A DNA stretch of 64,000 bases from Microbacterium sp. TPD7012 (GCF_003075395.1 NZ_QDFV01000001.1:1-64000); one strand, 5' to 3'; positions 54,196-64,000 are shown, numbered from the stretch's first letter. The notes: generated by a model from the sequence alone, not told the origin. Numbers and translations: made by a program.

Positions 54196-55422
54196 ATGAC
54201 CATCGAGCTCGTCGACGTCAACATCACCAGCCCCGGCCGCAACTTCGTGACGCTGAAGATCACGACCTCCGACGGCATCACCGGGCTCGGCGACGCCACC
54301 CTGAACGGCCGCGAGCTCGCTGTCGCCTCCTACCTCGCCGACCACGTCGCCTCGATGCTGATCGGGCGCGACGAGGACCGCATCGAGGACACCTGGCAGT
54401 ACCTCTACCGCGGACCCTATTGGCGGCGCGGGCCGGTCACCATGGCCGCGATCGCCGCCGTCGACCTGGCCCTGTGGGACATCAAGGCCAAGAAGGCCGG
54501 GATGCCGCTGTACCAGCTGCTCGGCGGAGCCAGCCGTGAGGGCGTGCGGGTCTACGCACACGCCTCCGGCACCGACTACGCCGCCCTGAAGAACGCGATC
54601 ACCGGCTACGAGGAGCTCGGGTACACGGCCGTGCGCGTGCAGACCGGTGTTCCCGGACTCGGTCAGATCTACGGCGTCTCCTCGAGCGGCCCCGGCGTGC
54701 GCTACGACTACGAGCCCGCCAGGCGCTCCGGCGACCGCCCGAGCGAGGAGACCTGGGACACCCGCAACTACCTGAACCACATGCCGGGGATCTTCTCGCA
54801 GATCCGCGAGGATTTCGGCACCGACCTGCGCATCTTGCACGACGGACACCACCGCATGTCGCCGATCGAGGCCGCACGCTTCGCGAAGGACATCGAGCCC
54901 TACGACCTGTTCTGGCTCGAGGACTGCACCCCCGGTGAAGACCAGACCGCCCTGCGCCTGGTGCGCCAGCACTCCACCACGCCCCTCGCGATCGGTGAGG
55001 TCTTCAACTCGGTCTTCGACTACCAGACCCTCATCACCGAGCGCCTGATCGACTACGTGCGCTCGGCCGTCACCCATACCGGCGGCATCACCGCCATGAA
55101 GAAGCTGCTCGACTTCGCCGCGATCTACGGCATCAAGTCCGGCATCCACGGCCCGACCGACATCTCGCCCGTGGGCATGGCCGCGGCCCTGCACCTGGAT
55201 CTCGCGATCCACAACTTCGGCATCCAGGAGTACATGCCGCACAACGCCGAGACGCTCGAGGTCTTCCAGACGTCGTTCACGTTCGACAAGGGCTTCCTGC
55301 ACCCCGGCGACAACCCGGGTCTCGGAGTGGAGCTCGATGAGGATGCCGCAGCCGGCCACGAGTACACCAAGGCCTACCTGCCGGTGAACCGTCTGCTCGA
55401 CGGCACGGTCCATGACTGGTGA
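54196..55422 (+). CDS. manD: D-mannonate dehydratase family enzyme (RspA/ManD, enolase superfamily)
   Basis: 408 aa, matching ManD length. The N-terminal capping domain contains [19 protein letters not shown]; the barrel contains [21 protein letters not shown] and IAIGEVF with the metal ligands, and [10 protein letters not shown] in the last part. ManD converts D-mannonate to 2-keto-3-deoxygluconate (KDG); some members prefer D-gluconate or are poor catalysts. The operon favours a catabolic mannonate dehydratase. CAGGAG is six bases from the ATG. Confidence 0.88.
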   Translation: MTIELVDVNITSPGRNFVTLKITTSDGITGLGDATLNGRELAVASYLADHVASMLIGRDEDRIEDTWQYLYRGPYWRRGPVTMAAIAAVDLALWDIKAKKAGMPLYQLLGGASREGVRVYAHASGTDYAALKNAITGYEELGYTAVRVQTGVPGLGQIYGVSSSGPGVRYDYEPARRSGDRPSEETWDTRNYLNHMPGIFSQIREDFGTDLRILHDGHHRMSPIEAARFAKDIEPYDLFWLEDCTPGEDQTALRLVRQHSTTPLAIGEVFNSVFDYQTLITERLIDYVRSAVTHTGGITAMKKLLDFAAIYGIKSGIHGPTDISPVGMAAALHLDLAIHNFGIQEYMPHNAETLEVFQTSFTFDKGFLHPGDNPGLGVELDEDAAAGHEYTKAYLPVNRLLDGTVHDW

Positions 55423-56056
55423 GGTCCGCCGGGTCGCCCTGCCGCAGCGCACGGTCGACTCCCGGCTCGTCGTCGTCGCTCGTGCACACCGTGCCGAGGA
55501 CTACGACACCGTGCTCGATGTGCTGATCGATGCCGGCATCCGCAGCGTCGAGCTCACCCTCACCACTCCCGGGACCTTCGACCGGCTGCCGCACCTGCGC
55601 GCGCAGTACGGCGTCGCCGCCGATCTCGGCGTGGGCACGGTGACGAGCGCCACCGACCTCGCCCGAGCGGTCGACGCCGGCGCGAGCTATCTCGTGACGC
55701 CGATCACGTCCACCGCGTTCGTGGCGCAGGCGACGGATGCCGGTGTCGCGATCGTCCCCGGAGGGCTCACACCGACCGAGCTGTTCGCCTCGTGGTCGGC
55801 GGGCGCGGCGGCCGTCAAGATCTTCCCCGCCGGCCAGGTGGGACCCGGCTACCTGAAGGATCTCCGCGGACCGTTCCCCGACCTCGTCGCGGTGCCATCG
55901 GGCGGCGTCGACCTGGCGGGCGCATCGGTCTGGCTGGCGGCCGGAGCCGTCGCGGTGAGCGTCGGCGGACCGCTGCTCGGCGACGCCTTCTCGGGCGGCG
56001 ACCTCGTCGCGCTGCGCGACAGGGCCCAGGCGTTCGTCGAGGTCTGCGCGCCGTGA
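55412..56056 (+). CDS. eda: KDPG/KHG aldolase
   Basis: 214 aa. Class I aldolase of the Eda family: catalytic Glu in [10 protein letters not shown] and the Schiff-base Lys in [19 protein letters not shown] (first Lys). It cleaves KDPG to pyruvate and glyceraldehyde-3-phosphate. Its start overlaps manD by 11 bases and its stop overlaps the kinase start (GTGA). Confidence 0.9.
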   Translation: MTGEVRRVALPQRTVDSRLVVVARAHRAEDYDTVLDVLIDAGIRSVELTLTTPGTFDRLPHLRAQYGVAADLGVGTVTSATDLARAVDAGASYLVTPITSTAFVAQATDAGVAIVPGGLTPTELFASWSAGAAAVKIFPAGQVGPGYLKDLRGPFPDLVAVPSGGVDLAGASVWLAAGAVAVSVGGPLLGDAFSGGDLVALRDRAQAFVEVCAP

Positions 56057-57006
56057 CCGCTCGCTCCGTCGTCACGCTCGGCGAGACCATGGCGCTCGTG
56101 CGCGCGACCGAGATCGGGTCGCTGCGTCACGCCCACGGTCTCGCGCTCGGCGTCGGAGGGGCGGAGACGAACGTCGCGATCGGACTGTCCCGCCTCGGCG
56201 TCGCCGTGTCGTGGCTCGGACGCGTCGGCGACGATTCGCTCGGCGAACGGGTCGCGCGAGAGATCCGTGCCGAGGGCGTCGATGTGCGCGTCGTGGTGGA
56301 TGCGGATGCCCCGACCGGGCTCATGGTGAAAGAGCGGCCGTCGGCGTCGTCGACCGCCGTGCATTACTACCGGGCGGGGTCCGCCGGATCGCGGGTGTCC
56401 GGATCGGATCTTCCCGACGGCTGGATCGAGCGGGCCGCGCTGCTGCACGTCACCGGCATCACGCCGCTGCTGTCGTCGACGGCGCAGGACGCCGTGCTCA
56501 CCGCCGTCGCCCGTGCGCGATCCGTCGGCGTGCCGGTGAGCTTCGACATCAACTACCGAGCCGCGCTGGCTCCGGCGGCCGTGGCCGGCCCGATCCTGCG
56601 AGAGATCGCGGAGCGCGCCGACATCGTGTTCGGCGGCGAGGACGAGTTCTCGATCCTGTACCCGGATGCAGCGCCGCCCGAGGCCGCGGCACTGCTGCGT
56701 GATGCCGGCTGCACGACCATCGTCCTGAAGCGCGGACCGGCGGGCGCGACGGCGTTCGTCCGTGACGCGGCGTTCGAGGCGTCGGGCTTCACGATCGACG
56801 CGATCGACACCGTCGGCGCCGGAGACGCGTTCGTCTCGGGTTACCTGAGCGCCCTGCTCGAAGGCCTCGACGTCGACGCGGCGCTGCACCGGGCGAACGC
56901 CTGCGGCGCGATGGCCTGCCTCACGCCCGGGGACTGGGAAGCAGCACCGACGGGGCGCGACCTGGAGCGCTTCCTCGACGGCGACGCGGACCCGGTTCGG
57001 CGCTGA
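56053..57006 (+). CDS. kdgK: 2-keto-3-deoxygluconate kinase (PfkB family)
   Basis: 317 aa, ribokinase fold. The N-terminal GGAETNVAIGLSRLG is the PfkB signature 1 and DTVGAGDAFVSGYLSAL is signature 2 with the catalytic Asp. HYYRAGSAGS is the sugar-binding segment typical of KDG kinases. It phosphorylates KDG to KDPG using ATP, feeding the aldolase encoded just upstream. Confidence 0.88.
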   Translation: MTARSVVTLGETMALVRATEIGSLRHAHGLALGVGGAETNVAIGLSRLGVAVSWLGRVGDDSLGERVAREIRAEGVDVRVVVDADAPTGLMVKERPSASSTAVHYYRAGSAGSRVSGSDLPDGWIERAALLHVTGITPLLSSTAQDAVLTAVARARSVGVPVSFDINYRAALAPAAVAGPILREIAERADIVFGGEDEFSILYPDAAPPEAAALLRDAGCTTIVLKRGPAGATAFVRDAAFEASGFTIDAIDTVGAGDAFVSGYLSALLEGLDVDAALHRANACGAMACLTPGDWEAAPTGRDLERFLDGDADPVRR

Positions 57007-57047
57007 AGAAGGTACCGCAGGCAGGTTTCTCGCTGATCCTTCTCAGC
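57002..57047. terminator. Terminator after kdgK, shared with the small membrane protein
   Basis: GCTGAAGAAGG (57002-57012) pairs with CCTTCTCAGC (57038-57047) with one bulge. It lies between convergent gene ends. Confidence 0.55.
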
Positions 57048-57354
57048 TCGCAGAGAACGGCGACACGAGGACGACCACGATCGGAACGACACCCAGGACG
57101 ATGCCGACGACGGCCAGAAGCTTCGACCGCGAGATGATCGCTGCGACGATGCCGAGAAGAACGGCGATCGCGCCGACGACGGGCGCCGCGTAGAAGAACA
57201 GGACGGCGAGAACGGACCCTGTCGACAGCCCCTGACCGTCGGAACCGCCCGCGATGAGCCAGAAGGCGATGATCATAACGGTGGCGAGAGCACCCGCGAT
57301 CACGGAGCCGATCGCGACGCCGCGACGTGAGCCGCTCGGCGGGTTCGTCGTCAT
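57043..57354 (-). CDS. Small membrane protein, DUF4190-like
   Basis: 103 aa. Three helices (~13-33, ~44-70, ~76-98) after a short Ser/Pro-rich N-terminus; the pattern AVLLGIVAAIISRSK and GIVLGVVPIVVV resembles the small DUF4190-type actinobacterial proteins. Function unknown. A TAGACT box seven bases upstream of the ATG suggests leaderless expression. The 268 bases between it and the antiporter gene show only promoters. Confidence 0.65.
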   Translation of the reverse strand: MTTNPPSGSRRGVAIGSVIAGALATVMIIAFWLIAGGSDGQGLSTGSVLAVLFFYAAPVVGAIAVLLGIVAAIISRSKLLAVVGIVLGVVPIVVVLVSPFSAS

Positions 57355-57361
57355 GCTGAGG

Positions 57362-57367
57362 AGTCTA
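57362..57367 (-). promoter_or_regulatory. Leaderless-type -10 (TAGACT) of the small membrane protein
   Basis: TAGACT on the minus strand, seven bases before ATG 57354. Confidence 0.5.
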
Positions 57368-57609
57368 GCCAGACATCGATCCGTTCTCCGCGCTTCTTCC
57401 GCAGCTCGACGCTGCCGTTGCGAGCCTCGCCATCATCACGCCGGACACGGTGTATGAGCTGGCGTGAGGGTCACTTCGGCTCGTGGGTCGGCAGGGAGCC
57501 CCTCATGCACGTGCTCACGCACCCCTTCTGGTGGTACGAGAGAGTTCCCGCAGAGAACTACTAGGACGGCGAGGTCGGGCGGGGAAGCGCGTCCATCCCC
57601 CGGGTCCGC

Positions 57610-57615
57610 TATCGT
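57610..57615 (+). promoter_or_regulatory. Leaderless-type -10 (TATCGT) of the CPA1 antiporter
   Basis: TATCGT ends seven bases before ATG 57623. Confidence 0.45.
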
Positions 57616-57622
57616 CAGAACC

Positions 57623-58858
57623 ATGCTGATGGTGATCGTCGCGAGCCTGGTGGCGATCCTCATCTGGGCGGTGCTCGCCGCGCGGCTCGAGCGCTGGCAT
57701 GTGTCGGGACCCGTCGCGATGGCGTGCGCCGGGATCGTCACGGGCCTGCTGGTCGGTCCCGACATCGGAACCGACCTGAACACCGACATCGCCGAGAAGA
57801 CCGCCGAGCTCATCCTCGCCGTGCTGCTTTTCGTCGATGCGACGGAGGTGCGCGGCGGATTCCTCGCCGGTGAGCGCGGTCTCGTCGGCCGTCTCCTGGG
57901 GATCGCCCTGCCCCTCACCATCGTCGTGGCGTTCGGTCTGGGCGTGCTGCTCCTGGACGGCTCGTCCTGGGCGGTCCCGTTGGCCATCGCCTGCGTGGTG
58001 ATGCCGATCGACTTCGCGCCGGCCGCGCATCTGCTGCGCGACGGGCGATGGCCGCGGCGCGTCCGGCACACCGTCGCCGTCGAGAGCGGGTACAACGACG
58101 GCATCTTCTCTCCGGTGTTCGCGTTCGCCCTGCTGTACCTGTCGCAGTCCCACACCGAGGACCTCGGAACCGCCGTCGGCGCCGCACTCGAGGCCGCCGG
58201 GATCGCCCTCCTGGTCGGCGTGGTCATCGGGGCCGCATCCGGAGCCCTGGTCTGGGTGTCCGTCCGACGAGGCTGGACCCGCACCAGCGGCGTCCGGATC
58301 GTCATGGTGCTCGTCCCGCTGATCGTCTACGCCATCGCCACCCCCCTCGGAGGCAACGGCTTCGTCGCCGCCTTCCTCGCGGGCATCGCGTACAAGCTCT
58401 GCCGCAACGCTCGCGCCGACGGCCAGACCGACATCCCCGCCGCAGAGCTGAGCGCGGTCGAGGACCTGGCCACCACCACGTCGCTGATCATGTGGTTCGT
58501 CTTCGGCGCGGTCGGCGTCCTGGTCCTCGAGATCGGGTTCCAGTGGACGTGGATCCTGTTCGCGCTGCTGGCCCTCACCCTGGTCCGTCTCCTCCCGGTG
58601 CTGATCTCCCTGCTCGGCAGCCGTCTGCCGTGGCGGGAACGCATGGGCCTCGGGCTGCTCGGCCCTCGCGGCACCTCATCGATCGTGTTCGGCCTGCTCG
58701 CCTACAACGCGATGAACGACGACGACGCCGACATCGCGGTCTACGTGATGGTGGTCGTCGTGCTCGGAAGCCTGATCCTGCATGGACTCGCCATGGCCGT
58801 GCGCTCGAGACATGCGCACGAGTCCGGCTCTGAGCCGCATGCCGAGGCCGCCCACTAG
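57623..58858 (+). CDS. Cation:proton antiporter, CPA1 (NhaP-like) family
   Basis: 411 aa, 11-13 helices. The ion-binding motif ESGYNDG in the middle identifies the electroneutral CPA1 branch (ND motif), and GPRGTSSIVFGLLAYN near the C-terminus is the family Arg-containing helix. It exchanges Na+ or K+ for H+. ATG 57623 gives a first helix immediately. It complements the Mrp system encoded 23 kb upstream. Confidence 0.88.
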   Translation: MLMVIVASLVAILIWAVLAARLERWHVSGPVAMACAGIVTGLLVGPDIGTDLNTDIAEKTAELILAVLLFVDATEVRGGFLAGERGLVGRLLGIALPLTIVVAFGLGVLLLDGSSWAVPLAIACVVMPIDFAPAAHLLRDGRWPRRVRHTVAVESGYNDGIFSPVFAFALLYLSQSHTEDLGTAVGAALEAAGIALLVGVVIGAASGALVWVSVRRGWTRTSGVRIVMVLVPLIVYAIATPLGGNGFVAAFLAGIAYKLCRNARADGQTDIPAAELSAVEDLATTTSLIMWFVFGAVGVLVLEIGFQWTWILFALLALTLVRLLPVLISLLGSRLPWRERMGLGLLGPRGTSSIVFGLLAYNAMNDDDADIAVYVMVVVVLGSLILHGLAMAVRSRHAHESGSEPHAEAAH

Positions 58859-58944
58859 CCGCCGCTCTTCGCCGGGCGTCGTCACCGATGTTCCCGCGCG
58901 GCGCTTGCGCCGCCTCCGACGGCTTTCCTGCCAGTATGAGGGGC

Positions 58945-60030
58945 GTGAACTCTCCCAGCGCATCCCCGTCCGGTCAGGACGAGGGTCCCCGCACCCTGAC
59001 CTCCGAGCATTACGGGATGGCGGACTTCGCTCGTGTCCGGAAGTTCGACGCCCACGTGCACATCAACGTCGATGACCCGGCTCTCGTCCAACTGGCGCTC
59101 GAGGACGGTTTCGAGCTGTTGACGATCAACGTCGACGCGCCGGATTTCACGCCCATCGCCGATCAGCGTGCGATCGCGATCTCGATGGCCGAGGCCTACC
59201 CGTCGGAGGTGCACTGGTCGACGTCCTTCTCGATGCACGGCTTCGGTGAGCCGGGGTGGGCCGAGCACGTGACCGCCGATCTGGCCACGGCCACGGCCGA
59301 GGGCGCGCGTGCGGTGAAGTTCTGGAAGGACATCGGGATGGGTGCCGAGGACCCCGACGGTCGCCTGGTCATGCTGGACCACCCGGGACTCGTGGCGATC
59401 GCGGAAAGGGCGCGCGAGCTCGGGTTGGTGCTGATCGGCCACCAGGGCGAGCCGCACAACTGCTGGCTGCCGCTGGAGCAGATGACGACCGAGAACGACC
59501 GCCGGTACTTCAGCCGTCGGCCCCAGTACCACATGTACCTGCATCCCGATCTGCCCGGCCACGACGAGCTGATCGCCATGCGCGACCGCTTCCTCACCGC
59601 GCTGCCGGGACTGCGCTTCGTCGGCGCGCACCTGGGCAGCCTGGAGCACGACGTCGATCAGCTGAGCGCCTTCCTCGACCGCTTCCCGGATGCCACGGTC
59701 GACATGTCCTCGCGCATGAGCCAGCTGCAGTTCCAGTCGCTGCAGGATCGTGAGCGCGCTCGGGACTTCTTCATCCGGTACCAGGATCGGGTGCTGTACG
59801 GCACCGACCTGTCCTTCCACCCGAGCGCCGATCCGGTGAGGTTCTGCCGCGCCGCGCATGCCATCTGGACCTCGGACTGGCGCTATCTGGCGACGGCCGA
59901 GAGCCAGAGTGTCACGGCACTGGATGCCGACGTCCCCGGCCTGGCGCTGCCGCGCGACGTCATCGACAAGGTGTACTACCGCAATGCCGTCCGGGTGTTC
60001 GGGATCGACGCCGCGGCCGCCGGCTCCTAG
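58945..60030 (+). CDS. Amidohydrolase-family (amidohydrolase 2) protein
   Basis: 361 aa. TIM-barrel metal hydrolase: metal ligands His-x-His in KFDAHVHIN, then VKFWKDIG, His in LIGHQGEP, His in VGAHLGS and the final Asp in LYGTDLSFH. This is the decarboxylase/hydrolase (PF04909-like) group; the substrate is unknown. GTG 58945 is preferred because CAGTAT ends seven bases upstream; ATG 58936 is an alternative. Its stop overlaps the convergent MprF-like gene by four bases. Confidence 0.85.
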   Translation: MNSPSASPSGQDEGPRTLTSEHYGMADFARVRKFDAHVHINVDDPALVQLALEDGFELLTINVDAPDFTPIADQRAIAISMAEAYPSEVHWSTSFSMHGFGEPGWAEHVTADLATATAEGARAVKFWKDIGMGAEDPDGRLVMLDHPGLVAIAERARELGLVLIGHQGEPHNCWLPLEQMTTENDRRYFSRRPQYHMYLHPDLPGHDELIAMRDRFLTALPGLRFVGAHLGSLEHDVDQLSAFLDRFPDATVDMSSRMSQLQFQSLQDRERARDFFIRYQDRVLYGTDLSFHPSADPVRFCRAAHAIWTSDWRYLATAESQSVTALDADVPGLALPRDVIDKVYYRNAVRVFGIDAAAAGS

Positions 60031-62102
60031 TCCTTGCCGCCACGGACGAGTTCGAGCCCGGCCCCGGCGAACTGCCGCAGGGTCGCATCGGGCAGGAAGG
60101 CCCGCGTGAGCGCGCCGCCGATGCGGGTGAGGTCGCTCTCGTCGCGGAACAGCAGGTACATGGTCTCGTAGCGCGGGTGGAACTTCTGCTTGAACCGGTG
60201 CAGCGAGCCGAAGCCGTAGACGGGCTCCAGCGCCTCGGCGAGCTTGTCGCTCAGCGCGGCGATCACTCCGGCATCCGGCGGATAGTCGTGCGCGAGCGGA
60301 GCACCCGAGAGCGACATGATCTCGGCCCCCTCCTCCGAGAACTGCCGGGCCGAGGAGCCGATGAGGTACTCCATCACCGGGCCGAAGCCGCCGTCTCGTC
60401 GTCGCATGAGGTCGAGGGTCCAGCCGCGCACGACGCCCTCGTCGCCGTAGACCGGAAGCCAGGACAGGAATCCGTCCACATCCCCGTTCGGCGCGAGAGC
60501 CAGGGCCAGCCGCACCTCCGGGTCCTCCGCCTCATCGAGCGTGCCGAGCGTGAAGCGCATCTCGGGCAGGTCCTTGTCTCCGACCCAGGCCTCCGAGATC
60601 GCGCGCAGCTGCTGCTGCACGCCCCATGACTCGGCCTTGAGCTGCGTCATCTTGAACGTCATCTCCTCGCGGCCGGCACGGTTGAGCGAGGACCGCACCG
60701 AGTTCCAGCGCTTGCCGGTGAACTCGAGGCCGGCGAGGTCGACGATGGTGTCATCGGCCACGACGATGCTCCGCCACGTCGACGGCACCGCGGCGAGCGT
60801 CGCTGCGTCGGCGCTGAAGAAGCAGGGCACGAGACCCGCGTGCTCGGCGGCGCTGATGAAGCCGGCGACGGCATCCGCTCGTTCCGCAGCGGGGCCGATC
60901 GGATCCGCGAGCGCGAGGGCGACCCCGTTGCGGCGCTGGTAGGCGACCACGCCGCCGGGCACGCGCGCGTAGCTGTTGCCCTCCCAGGTCGTCATCCACG
61001 ACAGCGTGCCGCCGCCGTGCGTGCGCAGCTCCTTCTTCACGTCGTCGAGGGTCGGGGCTGGCTGGGCTCCCAGGGTCGAGCGTCGCTTCGCACGGAACGC
61101 GCGGCGCACCCACACCAGGTACCCCAGCATGATCAACCAGAGGAATCCGCTCGCGAGGGCGAGCTCGGTCTCGCCGTCCCAGCGCAGGTCGAGCTGAGCC
61201 TGGCTGAACACGGTGATGAGGGTGAGCACGAGAGCCGCGACCAGCACGTTGAAGATGCCCAGCAGCAGCGCGAGCACCCAGGCGAACCGCCGTCCGCGGC
61301 GCAGGCCGTTCGCGATCACGAGGATCACGACGACGTCGATCGCCAGGTCGATGAACCCTCCGGATGCCGGTTCCGTCTCTCCGAACGGGCCGTCGGTCGG
61401 GACGAAGGTCGTGATGATCTCGACGGCACCGAGCACGAGCAGCGCGACCACGGCGATCAGTCTCTGCTCGCGCACGGTCGTGTGCCGCACGCGCATCGAC
61501 CGGTCGACGACCAGGATCAGCAGCACGGCGAGCAGATGCTCGAGGTCGGCGACCTTGCCCCAGAACAGCATCGCGATGAACACGAATCCGAGCAGGATCA
61601 GCCACCCGCGCACCCGCCACGGCGGCCGGAACAGGCCGACGGCCGCGGCGATGCAGGCCATGGTCCCGCCGGATGCTCCCACGTCGAGCGCCTGCGCCTG
61701 CGTCGTCGCCCATGCCCACGGGAACTGGGAGAGCGCGAACAGCAGCAGTGCGGTGGCGAAGATCGCGAACAGCTGGCCGATCCAGTAGTACGCGAGAGCG
61801 ACGCGTGACCCGCGGCGGAACTCCACGTAGGCCATGCCCCAGAAGCCGGTGATGGTGAAGATGTACACCCACGGCTGGTTCACGAAGAACGTGCCCGTCA
61901 GCGGCGTCCACCACTTGCCTTCGGCGAGGTTCGGCAGCCCGTACGCCACGTTCCGGAACAGGGCGGAGTCCTCGAACGACGTCCACAGCCCCGCCCAGAC
62001 GACCCCCACGACGAGGATCAGCAGCACCATCGTCAGGGTCGCGGGAATGCGCCGCACGACGGAGACGACAGGGTGGGGCTTGCGCGCGGGGGCCTCGCTC
62101 AT
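60027..62102 (-). CDS. mprF: Rhomboid-like membrane domain fused to MprF-type DUF2156 (aminoacyl-phosphatidylglycerol synthase-like)
   Basis: 691 aa. Residues ~20-210 form a six-helix rhomboid-like domain with GASGG (Ser144) and a His in the last helix (DLEHLLAV, His189), the Ser/His pair of rhomboid proteases. Helices ~215-335 follow. The C-terminal ~340 residues (from TLDDVKKELRTHGG) are the DUF2156 GNAT-like catalytic domain of MprF (WNSVRSSLNRAGREE, GFGPVMEYLIGSS). MprF transfers Lys or Ala from tRNA to phosphatidylglycerol, changing surface charge. A TACGCT box six bases before ATG 62102 indicates leaderless expression. Confidence 0.82.
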   Translation of the reverse strand: MSEAPARKPHPVVSVVRRIPATLTMVLLILVVGVVWAGLWTSFEDSALFRNVAYGLPNLAEGKWWTPLTGTFFVNQPWVYIFTITGFWGMAYVEFRRGSRVALAYYWIGQLFAIFATALLLFALSQFPWAWATTQAQALDVGASGGTMACIAAAVGLFRPPWRVRGWLILLGFVFIAMLFWGKVADLEHLLAVLLILVVDRSMRVRHTTVREQRLIAVVALLVLGAVEIITTFVPTDGPFGETEPASGGFIDLAIDVVVILVIANGLRRGRRFAWVLALLLGIFNVLVAALVLTLITVFSQAQLDLRWDGETELALASGFLWLIMLGYLVWVRRAFRAKRRSTLGAQPAPTLDDVKKELRTHGGGTLSWMTTWEGNSYARVPGGVVAYQRRNGVALALADPIGPAAERADAVAGFISAAEHAGLVPCFFSADAATLAAVPSTWRSIVVADDTIVDLAGLEFTGKRWNSVRSSLNRAGREEMTFKMTQLKAESWGVQQQLRAISEAWVGDKDLPEMRFTLGTLDEAEDPEVRLALALAPNGDVDGFLSWLPVYGDEGVVRGWTLDLMRRRDGGFGPVMEYLIGSSARQFSEEGAEIMSLSGAPLAHDYPPDAGVIAALSDKLAEALEPVYGFGSLHRFKQKFHPRYETMYLLFRDESDLTRIGGALTRAFLPDATLRQFAGAGLELVRGGKD

Positions 62103-62108
62103 GCGCTC

Positions 62109-62114
62109 AGCGTA
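62109..62114 (-). promoter_or_regulatory. Leaderless-type -10 (TACGCT) of the MprF-like gene
   Basis: TACGCT on the minus strand, six bases before ATG 62102. Confidence 0.5.
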
Positions 62115-62141
62115 CCGGTAGACGGTGGCGCGCCCGCGAGG

Positions 62142-63158
62142 TCAGAAGCCGATGATCTCGCGGTAGCGCGGCTTGTGCCCGGTGCGGATGCCGGTGACGC
62201 TGGGCTTGTTCTCGTAGACGCCCGCGCCCCAGTTCCCCTCCACGAGGACGGGTCCGTCGGGAGACACCACGATGTCCCATCCGACGTACTGCACCTGCGG
62301 CACGACGCGCGCGACCTCGTCGATGAAGGCCCGCACCTCGTCCATGTACGGCAGCTGGAAGTCGGCGATGCGGAAGCCGCTGTCCGGGTGGTTCTCGTGC
62401 ACATGGCCGTGCGAGTCGTAGCCGGCGCTGACCGCGTGGCCGTTCTCGTCGAGCATCGTGTAGAAGCCGCCGAACGTCATCTGGTCGCTCACCGCGCCGC
62501 GACCGAACTTCTGGGCCATCGCGAGGATGTGCGCCTTCTCGCCGTCGAAGAACGCGGTGACGCGCGTGGTGTTGACGGTGCCGGGGCAGACGGCCGCCAG
62601 GTCGTCGTGCTGACGGATGACCTCTTCGATCAGCAGCTCGCCGCGGGCGAGCAGACCGCGGTGGAAGTCGTCCCAGTCCGTGACGTCGGCGGCGTGGTAG
62701 CGGTGCACGCCCGTCCCCGCCTGGCCGACCGGCTCCTTGGTGACGATCGTGCCGAGGCGCTGGGTGAGCTCGCGGACGGCATCCGCATTGCCCTCCTCCA
62801 CGACCAGCCACTCGCGGTGCAGGTGCTGCGCGAAGTGCCGGTCGAACGCGACCTTGTCCTGGAAGATCCAGCGGAAGTCCGGGTGGTCGTAGCGGTGCGA
62901 CAGCAGGTTGGAGACGGGGTGGGTCATGTACGTCTCGCGCTCCGCCTTCGTGAGCATGGCGAAGTCGTAGTCGATGTAGTCCTGGAACCCGACGTTGTGC
63001 CGAGCGGCCGACCACAGCATGTCGACGACGATGACCGGCACCGCCTTGTGGTGCTGCTTCGAGGCCTCCTTGGCCCGCTCCATCACCGATCCGATGTCGA
63101 TGCGACGCGCGCGTCCCAGCAGATAGTGGATGCGGGTCCCGAGGGAAAGACGTGACAT
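62142..63158 (-). CDS. Sugar-transfer-associated ATP-grasp family protein
   Basis: 338 aa. ATP-grasp fold: IVTKEPVGQAGTGV as the phosphate loop, ELLIEEVIRQH, NTTRVTAFFDG and the metal-binding end VLVEGNWGAG. The closest group is the ATP-grasp family associated with sugar transfer and alpha-L-glutamate ligase-like proteins, which form amide bonds to carboxylates via acyl phosphates. The substrate is unknown. GGAG lies four bases before the ATG. It may share transcription with the MprF-like gene, though the latter has its own -10 box in the 39-base gap. Confidence 0.8.
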   Translation of the reverse strand: MSRLSLGTRIHYLLGRARRIDIGSVMERAKEASKQHHKAVPVIVVDMLWSAARHNVGFQDYIDYDFAMLTKAERETYMTHPVSNLLSHRYDHPDFRWIFQDKVAFDRHFAQHLHREWLVVEEGNADAVRELTQRLGTIVTKEPVGQAGTGVHRYHAADVTDWDDFHRGLLARGELLIEEVIRQHDDLAAVCPGTVNTTRVTAFFDGEKAHILAMAQKFGRGAVSDQMTFGGFYTMLDENGHAVSAGYDSHGHVHENHPDSGFRIADFQLPYMDEVRAFIDEVARVVPQVQYVGWDIVVSPDGPVLVEGNWGAGVYENKPSVTGIRTGHKPRYREIIGF

Positions 63159-63252
63159 GAGGCTCCGAGGGTAGGGGTCCCGACCAGTCTACGGGGGGCG
63201 CGAACGGCGACCCTGGGACCCCGAGGGCCGCGAGTGCTCGGGGCGCAGGGGC

Positions 63253-64000
<748 letters not shown>

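Overview
The window is a stretch of ordinary-looking chromosome from a high-GC Gram-positive bacterium. It is almost certainly an actinobacterium of the Microbacteriaceae, and Microbacterium is my best guess. The grounds are the very high GC, many GTG starts, the actinobacterial mismatch-repair nuclease NucS, the Microbacterium-like abundance of GGATGCC/GGCATCC within codons, and dispersed short repeats of the CTTCGACAGGCTCAG type. The genus is an inference; I could not run a search. About 60 genes are called. I saw no rRNA, tRNA, CRISPR array, insertion sequence or prophage.

Layout. 1-5046: the 3' part of an EamA exporter, then a cyclase-like receptor coupled to an MscS channel with a cyclic-nucleotide-binding domain, and a Pr6Pr membrane protein. 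5150-11732: a seven-gene MoxR / DUF58 / von Willebrand A (Bat-type) operon with repeat insertions inside its coding regions. 11873-18201: an HTH regulator, an HSL-type esterase, a ZIP permease, and a divergent HxlR / MFS / NAD(P)H:quinone-oxidoreductase-like cluster. 18297-25999: argG, a TetR / pseudo-ABC / YhgE-Pip operon and a penicillin-acylase-family protein. 26059-28262: a hydrolase, a 58-aa membrane protein and an AbiEi-like/DUF559 nuclease-like gene lying between two copies of an 85-86 bp palindromic element. 28263-34578: a complete Mrp Na+/H+ antiporter operon on the minus strand. 34707-43416: a polytopic membrane protein, LacI/MFS, a NarL-type two-component system, a GAP protein, nucS, a HAD phosphatase and a cold-shock protein. 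43417-44148: a structured non-coding interval. 44149-49036: a shikimate-dehydrogenase-like protein, a lipoprotein joining a solute-binding and a VWA domain with its membrane partner, an SRPBCC protein and two small acidic proteins. 49164-57006: a LacI-controlled hexonate/hexuronate operon. 57043-64000: a small membrane protein, a CPA1 antiporter, an amidohydrolase, a rhomboid/MprF-like fusion, an ATP-grasp protein and the C-terminal part of an aldo/keto reductase.

How it works together. The 50215-57006 operon can be read as one pathway: a hexonate (L-gulonate or L-idonate) enters by an MHS-type MFS carrier, is oxidised to a keto-acid, reduced to D-mannonate, dehydrated to KDG, phosphorylated to KDPG and cleaved to pyruvate and glyceraldehyde-3-phosphate. 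Several multi-gene units end and begin on ATGA or GTGA overlaps, which suggests translational coupling. At least 14 first or single genes have a TANNNT box ending 6-7 bases before an ATG or GTG, the arrangement expected for leaderless mRNAs.

The most interesting features are the palindromic element family around the DUF559 gene, the cyclase/channel pair in which both proteins have lost canonical ligand or metal residues, the ABC-ATPase-like protein without a Walker A motif in the YhgE/Pip operon, and the hairpin-rich interval upstream of the cold-shock gene.
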